Below, in pieces: positions 1 to 7,493 of a DNA stretch of 30,210 nucleotides. The notes beneath the pieces are model-generated. The model saw nothing but the letters and a program-made list of their open reading frames with translations. It ran no database searches and was not told the DNA's origin. The stretch is taken from assembly GCA_049515555.1 (NCBI GenBank), contig JBEKTY010000100.1, positions 1-30,210 of the forward strand, written 5' to 3'. The stretch's first letter is position 1; the number at the start of each line of letters is the position of its first letter. This DNA is from JBEKTY01 sp049515555 (GTDB taxonomy: Bacteria > Planctomycetota > Planctomycetia > Pirellulales > Thermoguttaceae). The position numbers and the translations under genes were made by a program.

Positions 1-120
1 AGTTTTCAGTACAAGGCCGGAACACTGAACACTGGCCGCCCGAGTTCCGAATTCATCCCTCATCCTTCACAAAAGATTCGCGCCCGGGCCTCGAAACGAT
101 CTTGTGCCGGGGGAGAGCGA

Positions 121-1719
121 GTGGTATGGTTCTGCCGACCGGGAATGTTGCTGCCGGTCGTTGTCTCCGACTATTTGCTGAGGTTCCGTCCAGTGGAACA
201 ATCGCTGTTCACGCAACCGCCTGCTTCCCTTGGCAGGTATGATTTGCACCGCTTTAGGCGCTGCTGGCCCCAGGCATTCCTGCTGCTCGCATTGGGCGCG
301 TGTCTGCTGCTGGCTTGGTACTTATGGAAGGTATTCGCGCCGGCCCTCATGTCGTTCGACTCCGTTTACCAGTACGATGAGGCGGTGACCGGGCATTACG
401 ACGACGGGCATCCGCCCATCATGGCGATTTCCATCGCCGCTGTGCGGGCGATGGGGGGCGATCTTCAGCACCTGATGTTGCTCCAGTGCATGGCGGTCGT
501 CCTGGGGGTGAGCTGCTTGGCGTACGAATGCTGCCGTCGGGTGGCCGGTCCGCGACTGGGTGCGGTACCGGCTGCCGGCGTGGCCTTGGGTGTGCTGGGG
601 ATACTGCTTGCGGCGTGGTCGCCGTTTGCGGTCTATGCAATGACATTTTGGAAGGACGTGTGGCTGTTGGCCTGTTTCTGCTGGATCGGCGCGTTGGTGT
701 TGAACCTTATGCGCACTTCGGCCCGGCTGCCAACCGCCGGGGGATGCTGCAAGTGGGTCGCCTGCCTGCTGGTGATGACGCTGGCCTTGATGGTGCGGCA
801 CAATGCGATCGTCGTGGCGCCGCTGTTCGGCGTGTTGTTAGCGGCCTCCTTCAGGCCGGTCGTGAAGGCGCGCTACTTGGCGGTCATCGCCCTGTTGCCA
901 TGGGCCTGCGCGTGGGGCCTGAAAACCACGATCCAACGGGTCTTTCAGGTCCAGACGGTTTCGCTGGTACGCTTTCCCATATCGCTCGATCTGTTAACCC
1001 TCTGCGCGACGTATCCGGAGGCCGTCGACGCGCTTCCTTACACGAAGCAAAACCTCACCGCCGATTACCGGGCGAAGTACACGCCCGGTTGCTGGGGTCG
1101 CTGCATGGGCATGGCCCGGCGACGGTATTTTTTGGATACGGTGCAGCTTAAGAACGACTATTACCAAGCCATCACGAAGTTTCCTTGGCAATTGCTGGTG
1201 GCCAAGGCAGCGAGTTTTTGCGTGCATTTTCAGGAGAACTCAAGCATCAAGTTTGCCGACGGCCTTTACCCCTTTCCGGTACGCGGCAGCATGTACCATT
1301 TTCAGCCCGATCCCGCGTATGCCGCCGTGCGAGAACTCAGGTTGCAACAAATGAACGATCTGTTCAGGGATTCGCCATGGCCCTTTGCCAAGCATCTTCC
1401 CTGGCTAACGATCGACTTGGCGATATGCCTGGTGTTGGTGGGCGGCTGGTGGTTCAGGCGGCGGCCGGCTTGGGGCCGAATGGCCCTGCTGGCCCTCGTT
1501 CCGGCGGTCTATTGCGGCTCGTTTTTTCTGGCCAATGTGGCCGCCGACTTCCGCTACATGTATGCTGCCACGCTCGGCGTTCAGGCCGCCGTTCTGGCCG
1601 CACTGCTAGCACTGGCCGCGCTCATTCTGAAAGAAGTTGCCGGCCGGCTGGGCCGCCTCCGGCGGCCGAACGACCAAGTTGGGTCCGCCCGCCCCACCAC
1701 TTTGGCGTCTCTGAATTGA
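121..1719 (+). CDS. Multi-span membrane protein, GT-C/DUF6020-like
   Basis: The 532-residue protein is mostly hydrophobic, with about ten likely membrane spans. An outer-loop-like block near residues 75-98 reads PALMSFDS...Q...DDGHPP, and a WKD motif lies at 177-179. Both are shared with the protein at 4687-6753 (PALMSPDS...Q...DRHP, then WKD), so the two are paralogues. Acidic and His-Pro residues just after the first spans fit GT-C fold glycosyltransferases that use polyprenyl-phosphate sugars at the outer membrane face. The start is a GTG preceded by GGGGGAGAG at good spacing; an ATG at 145 is the alternative. A GT2 gene follows 77 bp downstream and could supply the lipid-linked donor. The family is inferred by eye; acceptor and donor are unknown. 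Confidence 0.75.
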   Translation: MVWFCRPGMLLPVVVSDYLLRFRPVEQSLFTQPPASLGRYDLHRFRRCWPQAFLLLALGACLLLAWYLWKVFAPALMSFDSVYQYDEAVTGHYDDGHPPIMAISIAAVRAMGGDLQHLMLLQCMAVVLGVSCLAYECCRRVAGPRLGAVPAAGVALGVLGILLAAWSPFAVYAMTFWKDVWLLACFCWIGALVLNLMRTSARLPTAGGCCKWVACLLVMTLALMVRHNAIVVAPLFGVLLAASFRPVVKARYLAVIALLPWACAWGLKTTIQRVFQVQTVSLVRFPISLDLLTLCATYPEAVDALPYTKQNLTADYRAKYTPGCWGRCMGMARRRYFLDTVQLKNDYYQAITKFPWQLLVAKAASFCVHFQENSSIKFADGLYPFPVRGSMYHFQPDPAYAAVRELRLQQMNDLFRDSPWPFAKHLPWLTIDLAICLVLVGGWWFRRRPAWGRMALLALVPAVYCGSFFLANVAADFRYMYAATLGVQAAVLAALLALAALILKEVAGRLGRLRRPNDQVGSARPTTLASLN

Positions 1720-1721
1720 GC

Positions 1722-1751
1722 TTGACTCCCTCTTCCAGGGTGTGCTATAAG
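1722..1751 (+). promoter_or_regulatory. Sigma70-type promoter before the GT2 gene
   Basis: TTGACT (1722-1727) and TATAAG (1746-1751) are separated by 18 bp, with a TG just upstream of the -10 box (1743-1744). The site lies in the 77-bp gap before the ATG at 1797, so the GT2 gene and the methyltransferase genes can be transcribed separately from the upstream membrane protein. Confidence 0.5.
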
Positions 1752-1796
1752 AAGTCGCCTTTCGGTGCTTTGCAGGGCTGCGCCTGAGGAAGTTCG

Positions 1797-3008
1797 ATGA
1801 AGACCGATTCTGCGGTCCCGGAAATGCGTCTGGCGGTGGTAATCCCGGCCTTCCGCGCCGAGGCGCACATTGCCAAGGTCCTCCGGGGCATGCCCGACTG
1901 CGTAGCCTGGATCGTCGTCGTCGACGATTGCAGCCCGGACAACACGGGCGCCATCGTCGCGGAAGCGGCCCGGCACGATCCGCGCATTCGGCTGCTGCGG
2001 CACGAGATCAACACGGGGATCGGCGGGGCGATGCTCACCGGCTACCACGAGGCCTGCCGCCTGGGCGCCGACATCGTCGTGAAAATGGACAGCGACGGGC
2101 AGATGGATTCCCGCTGCCTGCCGGCTCTGATCGACCCAATTGTGCATGGTCACGCCGACTATACCAAGGGAAACCGTTTCGTCCACACCCGGCACCTTCG
2201 CTCCATGCCGCTGGTGCGGCGGGTGGGAAACCTGGGCCTGTCGTTCCTGACGAAACTGGCCTCCGGCTATTGGAATATATTCGATCCCACCAACGGCTAC
2301 ACGGCCATCCATGCCGCCGTGATTCCGCTAATGAACGAGGAAGCCATCGCGCGGCGATACTTCTTCGAAAGCAGCATGTTGCTAGAGCTGAGCCTTCTGC
2401 GGGCCGTGGTTCGCGACGTTTACATTCCGGCTCGATACGGCACGGAAACCAGCCATCTTTCCGTGATCACGACACTGCGCGAGTTTCCCTTAGCCTTGCT
2501 TAGAGGCTTTTCACGCCGGCTCTGGCTCCAACACTTCGTGCGCGATTTCAGCATCACTTCTCTGTACCTGGTGGCGGGGTTGGTCCTTCTCTTGACGGGG
2601 GCGATCTTCGGTGCGACTCACTGGTATTCGTCGGCCAGACTCGGGGTGGCCACTCCCACGGGCACCGTGATGTTGGCCGCGCTGCCCGTCGTATTGGGCG
2701 TTCAATTTCTGATCCAGGCGGTGGGCATGGACATTCAAGGCCAACCCACACAATCCTTGCAGCGCGACCTCGTTGGCGGGCGGGATGCCTCATGGATAGC
2801 CGCTTCGCGGCCGCAAGTGCTTGCGTCTTCCGAGGAAGCAGCGCGGTCACTATCCTTGCCACAGCAGCGCGCGGCATACGGAGGCGTCCATCATGGCTCA
2901 GGCGGACTGTATCATACACGGGTCGCTGCCAAAACACCTGCCGCCGCAGCGCCGCCTTTCCGCGGAGCCGTTTTGCGCGTACCGGGGCCGCGCCGCCGCC
3001 GTGGCTAG
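1797..3008 (+). CDS. GT2 glycosyltransferase with two C-terminal membrane spans
   Basis: The N-terminal GT-A domain opens with VVIPAFR (14-20). It has the nucleotide-binding VVDDCSPDNT (41-50) and a DxD-type metal site MDSDGQMD (97-104), then DPTNGYTA and FFESSML as in dolichol-phosphate-mannose-synthase-like GT2 enzymes. Two hydrophobic spans follow at about 254-274 and 288-310, so it probably loads a sugar onto polyprenyl phosphate at the membrane. Such proteins usually end soon after the last span. Here residues from about 325 to 403 are low-complexity, Arg/Ala/Pro-rich and overlap the next gene by 116 bp in another frame. A +1 frame would stop at about 2800. The tail is therefore probably a read-through after stop loss or a frameshift. 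The catalytic part is secure. Confidence 0.85.
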   Translation: MKTDSAVPEMRLAVVIPAFRAEAHIAKVLRGMPDCVAWIVVVDDCSPDNTGAIVAEAARHDPRIRLLRHEINTGIGGAMLTGYHEACRLGADIVVKMDSDGQMDSRCLPALIDPIVHGHADYTKGNRFVHTRHLRSMPLVRRVGNLGLSFLTKLASGYWNIFDPTNGYTAIHAAVIPLMNEEAIARRYFFESSMLLELSLLRAVVRDVYIPARYGTETSHLSVITTLREFPLALLRGFSRRLWLQHFVRDFSITSLYLVAGLVLLLTGAIFGATHWYSSARLGVATPTGTVMLAALPVVLGVQFLIQAVGMDIQGQPTQSLQRDLVGGRDASWIAASRPQVLASSEEAARSLSLPQQRAAYGGVHHGSGGLYHTRVAAKTPAAAAPPFRGAVLRVPGPRRRRG

Positions 3009-3678
3009 AGGGGTTTTCGCCGCGCACCCCCGGCACGCGCTCGACGAACAGGCCGGGCCGGCCTACCTTGAAGGCCTGGCCCTGTCGCGCTGGGCGTTCT
3101 GGAAGCGGTTGTCGTCCGTCAGCGGCCTGTTGCCCGGGACGGGGCAAGGCGCGTGCCTCGACTTCGGCTGCGGGATGGGCATAATGCTGCCTCTCTTGAG
3201 ACGCCGCTTTGCCACGGTGTACGGCGTAGACCGCGTGCCCGAAGCGGCCCGCGAGTTTCTGCGCCGCTGGGACGCCGCCTACCGCGAATCGCATGAGGAC
3301 GTGTCCGTCCACGAAAACATCGAGGGCACCGCTTTGGCCGACGGCGCGGTGGATCTGATCCTGGCGCTCGACGTGCTGGAGCACGTTGACCACCTGGAAG
3401 ACACGCTCGACCGGATGTCGCGCCTGCTGAGCCCGCGCGGCGTGCTGCTGGTCTGCGGCCCGACCGAGAATTGGATCTATAGGCTCGGCCGGCGGGTAGT
3501 CGGCTTTTGCGGCGACTACCATCGCCGCAGTATTTCCGACATCGAGCGCGTGATGCGGCAGCGGTTCGCCGTGCGGACCGTCAAACGCATGTTCTATCCG
3601 TTCACCTTGTTCGTCTTGCTGGCGGCCACGCAACGGGCCGCATTCCCGGAAGACGGGGGGCGATGCGAGTCCTGTTGA
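2893..3678 (+). CDS. Class I SAM-dependent methyltransferase
   Basis: A 261-residue protein with SAM-binding motif I at 88-97 (CLDFGCGMGI), an acidic residue after the next strand (YGVDR), and the post-motif ILALDVLEHVDHLED followed by LSPRGVLLVCGP. This is the Methyltransf_11 pattern. The ATG at 2893 is chosen over an in-frame start at 2821 because GAGGCG precedes it and the protein context becomes sensible there. The C-terminal part has a hydrophobic stretch (FTLFVLLAAT). It follows a lipid-linked GT2 gene, so methylation of a surface glycan or its precursor is plausible. The upstream ORF overlaps it on paper, but that tail is doubtful. Confidence 0.85.
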   Translation: MAQADCIIHGSLPKHLPPQRRLSAEPFCAYRGRAAAVARGVFAAHPRHALDEQAGPAYLEGLALSRWAFWKRLSSVSGLLPGTGQGACLDFGCGMGIMLPLLRRRFATVYGVDRVPEAAREFLRRWDAAYRESHEDVSVHENIEGTALADGAVDLILALDVLEHVDHLEDTLDRMSRLLSPRGVLLVCGPTENWIYRLGRRVVGFCGDYHRRSISDIERVMRQRFAVRTVKRMFYPFTLFVLLAATQRAAFPEDGGRCESC

Positions 3679-3683
3679 TCTAA
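3663..3683 (+). pseudogene. Seven-codon gene remnant cut by a palindromic element
   Basis: ATG at 3663 encodes Met-Arg-Val-Leu-Leu-Ile and then meets TAA at 3681-3683. The first base of that stop is the first base of the 125-bp palindrome. MRVLLI is a common opening of B12-binding/radical SAM and GT-B proteins, and a G-rich run precedes the ATG. It looks like the 5' end of a lost gene, but six residues cannot prove this. It overlaps the end of the upstream methyltransferase by 16 bp. Confidence 0.35.
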
Positions 3684-3805
3684 ATGAACTTGCACGATCT
3701 TGGGAGGGAAAAAGGGGACAGGCACCATTTGCCGGAACGGCCCGGAGGGTGCTTCGCACAAATGGTGCCTGTCCCCTTTTTCCCGGAATCACGCAAGTTC
3801 ATTTA
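3681..3805. repeat. 125-bp palindromic element with perfect 13-bp ends
   Basis: The outer arms 3681-3693 (TAAATGAACTTGC) and 3793-3805 are perfect inverted copies. Internal arms contain GGGAAAAAGGGGACAGGCACC-like sequence followed by ATTTG on both sides, so nearly the whole element folds into one hairpin with a GC-rich centre near 3735-3755. It separates two methyltransferase genes and shares the GGGGACAGGCACC core with the elements at 7506-7588 and 11171-11229. It resembles a non-autonomous REP/MITE-like element. Confidence 0.85.
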
Positions 3806-3826
3806 GCCGCCCACGGCTATCGTGAA

Positions 3827-4507
3827 ATGAATCGCAGAAGCAGCGGACGGAAGGTTCTCGATTTCTTCTTCTTTCCCCTTCGCGCGGTGACGCTTTTCCA
3901 CGAAGACCGCTGGGGGCTTTCGTGTCAAGCCTCAGAACGCTTCGATTACGTCGCCCGCGAAGTGCGCGGCTATTGCCTGGACGTGGGCTGCGGGCGGCAC
4001 AACCGGTTCCTTAAGGAGTATCGTGGCGACGACGGCCAAGGAATTGACGTATTCGCCTACGAAGGGCTTGCCGCCGGGAACATTGTGCCGGACCTCACGC
4101 ATCTGCCGTTCGCCGACGCCACGTTCGACTCCGTAACCTTCATTGCGAACTTGAATCACTGCCCCGAGCCTGATCGCGACGCGGAATTGCGCGAAAGCTG
4201 GCGCGTGCTGAAGCCTGGCGGCAACGTTATTATCAGCATGGGGCACCCTGTCGCGGAGATTCTCGTCCACAAACTCATCTGGGCCTACGACAAGGTCTTC
4301 AAGACAAGCTACGACATGGACAACGAGCGCGGCATGCACGAAGATGAAGACTATTATCTATTGGACGGCGAAATCCTCGATCGGCTGGGCCGCGCCGGCT
4401 TCGGGAGAGTGCGAAAGAAGTACTTTCTGACGCAGTGGGGGCTAAATCACCTCTTCGTCGGCTGGAAACCCGAAATCCCGCCCGAGATCGACGCGCTCGG
4501 CCTTTGA
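3827..4507 (+). CDS. Class I SAM-dependent methyltransferase
   Basis: A 226-residue protein beginning at the ATG at 3827. An upstream in-frame start at 3749 would translate the palindromic repeat and is rejected. Motif I is LDVGCG at 51-56, followed by a GIDVF acidic strand, DLTHLPFADATFDSVTF and the typical Methyltransf_11 segment WRVLKPGGNVIISMG. It differs from the methyltransferase at 2893-3678 in length and N-terminus and is not a recent duplicate. No good Shine-Dalgarno site is visible, because the repeat ends only 21 bp upstream of the start. It converges with the operon on the other strand. Surface glycan or lipid methylation is inferred from the neighbours only. Confidence 0.85.
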   Translation: MNRRSSGRKVLDFFFFPLRAVTLFHEDRWGLSCQASERFDYVAREVRGYCLDVGCGRHNRFLKEYRGDDGQGIDVFAYEGLAAGNIVPDLTHLPFADATFDSVTFIANLNHCPEPDRDAELRESWRVLKPGGNVIISMGHPVAEILVHKLIWAYDKVFKTSYDMDNERGMHEDEDYYLLDGEILDRLGRAGFGRVRKKYFLTQWGLNHLFVGWKPEIPPEIDALGL

Positions 4508-4686
4508 ACTCACGACCGAACTTCTTGTCCGTAAAATCCCATCAGCTTACGGTGCCGCGGCGCGGAAGTATTGAAAGGGGTTGCTTGTGCTGATAGATAA
4601 TTCGCACCTTCGTACCGCAATTGAAAGACATTTTCTTCCCTTCTCGTTCCCAGGACTATCCCCTCGGCCGCCAGGAGCCGCGGGAA
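4508..4686. other. Convergent gap without a clear terminator
   Basis: This 179-bp gap lies between two converging genes. No hairpin followed by a T-run is visible on either strand and no plausible ORF is present. Confidence 0.5.
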
Positions 4687-6753
4687 TCAGTGCTCGCCGG
4701 CCGCCCCCGGCTCGCCGCGCGGCACGCCCAAGAGCAGGAATCCGCTGAGCAAGAGGCCCGCCAGATACGCGCTCCATTGGTAGCGGAGGCAGGAGGTGGG
4801 GCAGATCGGCGCCAGCAGCAGCGATTGCACGAGCACCGGCATAGCGACCAGCAGGTAGCGGCGGTTTCGGCTGCGCAGGGCGGCAATCACCGCCCCCAGC
4901 AGCAGCAGGTACGTCAGCAGCGCCGGCCGCCACAGCAGCCATCCCACCCGGCCCTCGGGGCTGGTGAATAGCCCCGGCGGCGTCCGGCCCCACAGCGGCT
5001 TCGTCAAACTGTAACTCTGGGGACAGCGAATCAGACGCATGTCGGGGTCCAGTCGGCCGGGCGTCTTTCCGTTTAGCCACACATAGAGGGTTTCGGCAAA
5101 CGAACCCTCGGGATAGCGGATCCGCCAAATCAGGTCGCTGCTGTCAGCCATGTGCAGCAGGCTGACCTGCGGCCGGCGGAGCATCAGCGAGATGCAGAGC
5201 CGCGCCACCTCGTAGCGATGCTCGGTCAGTCCCGCTATGCTGAATTGCGGGCTGCCCCACAGGGCGCCCAGGTGATGCGGGTTGTAGGGCCAGCGGTCGT
5301 TGACCAGCGGATGGACGTGGGCCAGGAGCTGTTTCTCATCGGGGCTTGTCGGGGTGCCATACGCCAGGTGCGCGGCGATTTGAAAGGTGAAGGGCTGATA
5401 GGCCAGTCCGGCCTCCGGCGGCTGGACGCCGACGGCCTGGTACAGCGGTCCGCGGACCGTGAAGAAGATGCCCACCGCCAGTGCCGCCGCGACCGCCACC
5501 TGCCGCCAGTGCCCGCGGTAAGCGAAGGCCAGGATGGCTAGCGTGGCCAGGGCCACCGGCGGGCCGTTGTAGCGATACAGGGCCACCAGCGCCGCCACGA
5601 GGCCCAGCAGCAGCACGTGCCGTTTCCGCTCCAGCCAGGCGCCGCCGCGATCGACCATCTGGAGCACGAGCAGCGTCAAGGCCAGCACGGCCAGGCCGTA
5701 GGCGATATCCTTCCACAGGGTAACGACCATGCCGCCGAGGGCGGGCGCCACCGCGCAGAGGATCGACGTGGCCCAGGCCAGGCCCCGCGGCATGCCCAGG
5801 CGGCGCATGATCGCCAGTCCCCAGCCGACCAGCGCGCTGGCCGCACAAATCTGCACCGCGGCCACCGCGGCCGGCGAGTCCCACACCCGGGTAATCAGCC
5901 AGATGTGGAACGTATGAAAAACCGGATGCCGGTCGACGTAATTGTTCTCGACCACCTGCCGCCACTGGTCGAACGAGTCGGGCGACATCAGGGCGGGCCA
6001 GCAGACCTTGAGGTAATAGCTCCAGGCGGCGGCGCAGGGAAGGGCGTAGCGGAGCCAGGCCCAGCGGTCGCGCCCAGTCCCCTCTCCCTCCGGGAGAGGG
6101 CTAGGGTGAGGGCGATTCACGCCGGCGTCAATGATTTTCGGCCCGTCATCACCACTGCCCTCACCCCCTGCCCCTCTCCCAAAGGGAGAGGGGAGCCTTT
6201 CGCCCTTGTCCACTTCTTCCCCGCGACGCGTCGCCAGCCAAACCGTACCGGCAAACACCAGGGCCGCGATCGCCACTGCGTCGAGCAGCGAGAACGCGCC
6301 GCTCTCCAGCGCCGGCCGCCGATTGGGGTCCGGGGGCGGCGGGGTGTAATCACCCGATGGATTGGCGTTCGAGGGGCGGTGGGGCGGCCGCGCCGCGGCG
6401 GCCGACTGGTCGGCCGCCAGACGCAGCGGCGGCGGGAGCGGAATCACGACCACCAGCAGCCATCCCGCCAAGAGCGACAAGGCCAACCAGGCGACCCGCT
6501 GCCGGCGCGAGTATCCGGCCAGCCGCGGCCAGGCGAAACCCACCAGCAGCCGCCAGGCCGCCAGGCTGAACGCTGCCGCGAGACAGGCCAAAAGCGGCCA
6601 TTTCGTCCAGGGATTGGCTAGCGCCGGCCGCAGCACCCGATAGGCTACCGCCACGGCAGCGGCCAGGCCGACCACGAGCAAAAAAGGGGTCAGAACTATT
6701 TTTGAGCCGTCAATTGGTCGATGGAAAATAGTTCTGACCCCTTTTTGTTTCAC
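4687..6753 (-). CDS. GT-C/DUF6020-like membrane protein with repeat insertions
   Basis: A 688-residue multi-span membrane protein, paralogous to the one at 121-1719: PALMSPDS (253-260), DRHP (274-277) and WKD (347-349) match in order and spacing. A GT-C glycosyltransferase using lipid-linked sugar is the likely role; it is the last gene of the operon. The GTG start overlaps the upstream stop (GTGA). Residues 2-24 are encoded by a perfect 22-bp inverted repeat. Residues about 187-225 (LPSPFGRGAGGEG...HPSPLPEGEG) are encoded by an inverted pair of CCCTCTCCC repeats, in a Pro-rich loop between membrane spans. Both insertions keep the frame. The native start may have been lost or may lie inside, for example near LTPFLLVV. 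Confidence 0.75.
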   Translation of the reverse strand: MKQKGVRTIFHRPIDGSKIVLTPFLLVVGLAAAVAVAYRVLRPALANPWTKWPLLACLAAAFSLAAWRLLVGFAWPRLAGYSRRQRVAWLALSLLAGWLLVVVIPLPPPLRLAADQSAAAARPPHRPSNANPSGDYTPPPPDPNRRPALESGAFSLLDAVAIAALVFAGTVWLATRRGEEVDKGERLPSPFGRGAGGEGSGDDGPKIIDAGVNRPHPSPLPEGEGTGRDRWAWLRYALPCAAAWSYYLKVCWPALMSPDSFDQWRQVVENNYVDRHPVFHTFHIWLITRVWDSPAAVAAVQICAASALVGWGLAIMRRLGMPRGLAWATSILCAVAPALGGMVVTLWKDIAYGLAVLALTLLVLQMVDRGGAWLERKRHVLLLGLVAALVALYRYNGPPVALATLAILAFAYRGHWRQVAVAAALAVGIFFTVRGPLYQAVGVQPPEAGLAYQPFTFQIAAHLAYGTPTSPDEKQLLAHVHPLVNDRWPYNPHHLGALWGSPQFSIAGLTEHRYEVARLCISLMLRRPQVSLLHMADSSDLIWRIRYPEGSFAETLYVWLNGKTPGRLDPDMRLIRCPQSYSLTKPLWGRTPPGLFTSPEGRVGWLLWRPALLTYLLLLGAVIAALRSRNRRYLLVAMPVLVQSLLLAPICPTSCLRYQWSAYLAGLLLSGFLLLGVPRGEPGAAGEH
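6078..6194. repeat. CCCTCTCCC inverted repeat pair inside a gene
   Basis: The left copy (6078-6112) and right copy (6158-6194) are inverted versions of a CCCCTCTCCC...GGGAGAGGG...GTGAGGG unit, each itself a small hairpin. The pair lies in frame within the membrane protein gene. The same unit pair occurs between genes at 16752-16873. Confidence 0.85.
6681..6746. repeat. Perfect 22-bp inverted repeat at a gene start
   Basis: Arms 6681-6702 and 6725-6746 (AAAAAGGGGTCAGAAC followed by TATTTT) are exact inverted copies around a 22-bp loop. The element sits directly after the GTG start of the membrane protein gene and so encodes its first residues. In the mRNA it would form a strong hairpin next to the start codon. 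Confidence 0.9.
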
Positions 6754-7493
6754 GGCACGAGGCTCCTTTCGCGGCGGCGGTAGCGGCCCTTGCGGACCGC
6801 GGCCGCCGCCTCGGCGTATCGCTCCGGCGAGTCGATGGCCACGCGGCAGCCGGCCAGCGGCATTCCGAAGAGGGCCTCGCGCCGGACCAGCGGGGCGTAC
6901 ACGTCGCGCGGCAAATCGGCCGCCACGCCCGCCGGAATCGCCGCCAGCATCCGCCGGCTCAGGATTTGCAAGCCGGAGTTGACCCAGGCGAACGGGTGGT
7001 CCAGCCGCTCTTGCGGCGTGGGACGCTCGACGAAACCCACTATCCGCCGCCGGCGGTCGATCTGCACCAGGCTGTTGGAGTTCTGCCGCCGGTGGAGCAC
7101 GAGCGTCGCCGCCGCGTGGTGCTGCCGGTGGAAGGCCAGCAACTCGCCCAGATCGTGATTTACCAGCAAATCGCCGTAGACGACCAGGAACTCGTCGACG
7201 TCGGCGAAGAAGTCGGCCAGCTTGGCGACGGCCCCGGCGGTGCCCAGCAAGCGGGGCTCGTGCGAATAGCGGATGCGCACGCCGAAGCGGCTGCCGTCGC
7301 CGAAATAGTTACGAATCGTTTCCGGCAGGAAATGCAGGTTGACTGCCACGTCGCGAAAGCCGTGGGCGGCCAGGTAGTCCAGCGTGTAGGCCATGAGCGG
7401 CCGGCCGCAGATCGGCAGCATGGGCTTGGGGAGGTTGCGGGTCAGCCCGCCCAGCCGGGTCCCCAAGCCGGCGGCAAGCACGAGGGCCTTCAT
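6750..7493 (-). CDS. Sugar-1-phosphate nucleotidyltransferase (HddC/RmlA-like)
   Basis: A 247-residue NTP_transferase-family protein. It begins with LAAGLGTRLGGLT and LPKPMLP (6-27), the nucleotide-binding loop and catalytic Lys segment. It continues with RLLGTAGAV (81-89), the metal-binding VYGDLLVN (105-112), and FVERP and VNSGLQIL in the second half. The length suits short sugar nucleotidyltransferases such as heptose-1-phosphate guanylyltransferase or mannose-1-phosphate guanylyltransferase. It should activate the sugar made by the operon as an NDP-sugar; base and sugar cannot be read from the sequence. The ATG overlaps the upstream epimerase stop by 4 bp (ATGA), and its own stop overlaps the next GTG, so translational coupling is likely. 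Confidence 0.85.
   Translation of the reverse strand: MKALVLAAGLGTRLGGLTRNLPKPMLPICGRPLMAYTLDYLAAHGFRDVAVNLHFLPETIRNYFGDGSRFGVRIRYSHEPRLLGTAGAVAKLADFFADVDEFLVVYGDLLVNHDLGELLAFHRQHHAAATLVLHRRQNSNSLVQIDRRRRIVGFVERPTPQERLDHPFAWVNSGLQILSRRMLAAIPAGVAADLPRDVYAPLVRREALFGMPLAGCRVAIDSPERYAEAAAAVRKGRYRRRERSLVP

Noticed and set aside
1..120. A gene or promoter at the left edge
   Set aside because: Only short AACACTG direct repeats and a weak ribosome-binding site for the GTG at 121 are visible; no coding signal.
2554..3792. A 412-residue - strand reading frame opposite the first methyltransferase
   Set aside because: It is antisense to clear GT2 and methyltransferase motifs and has no domain of its own.
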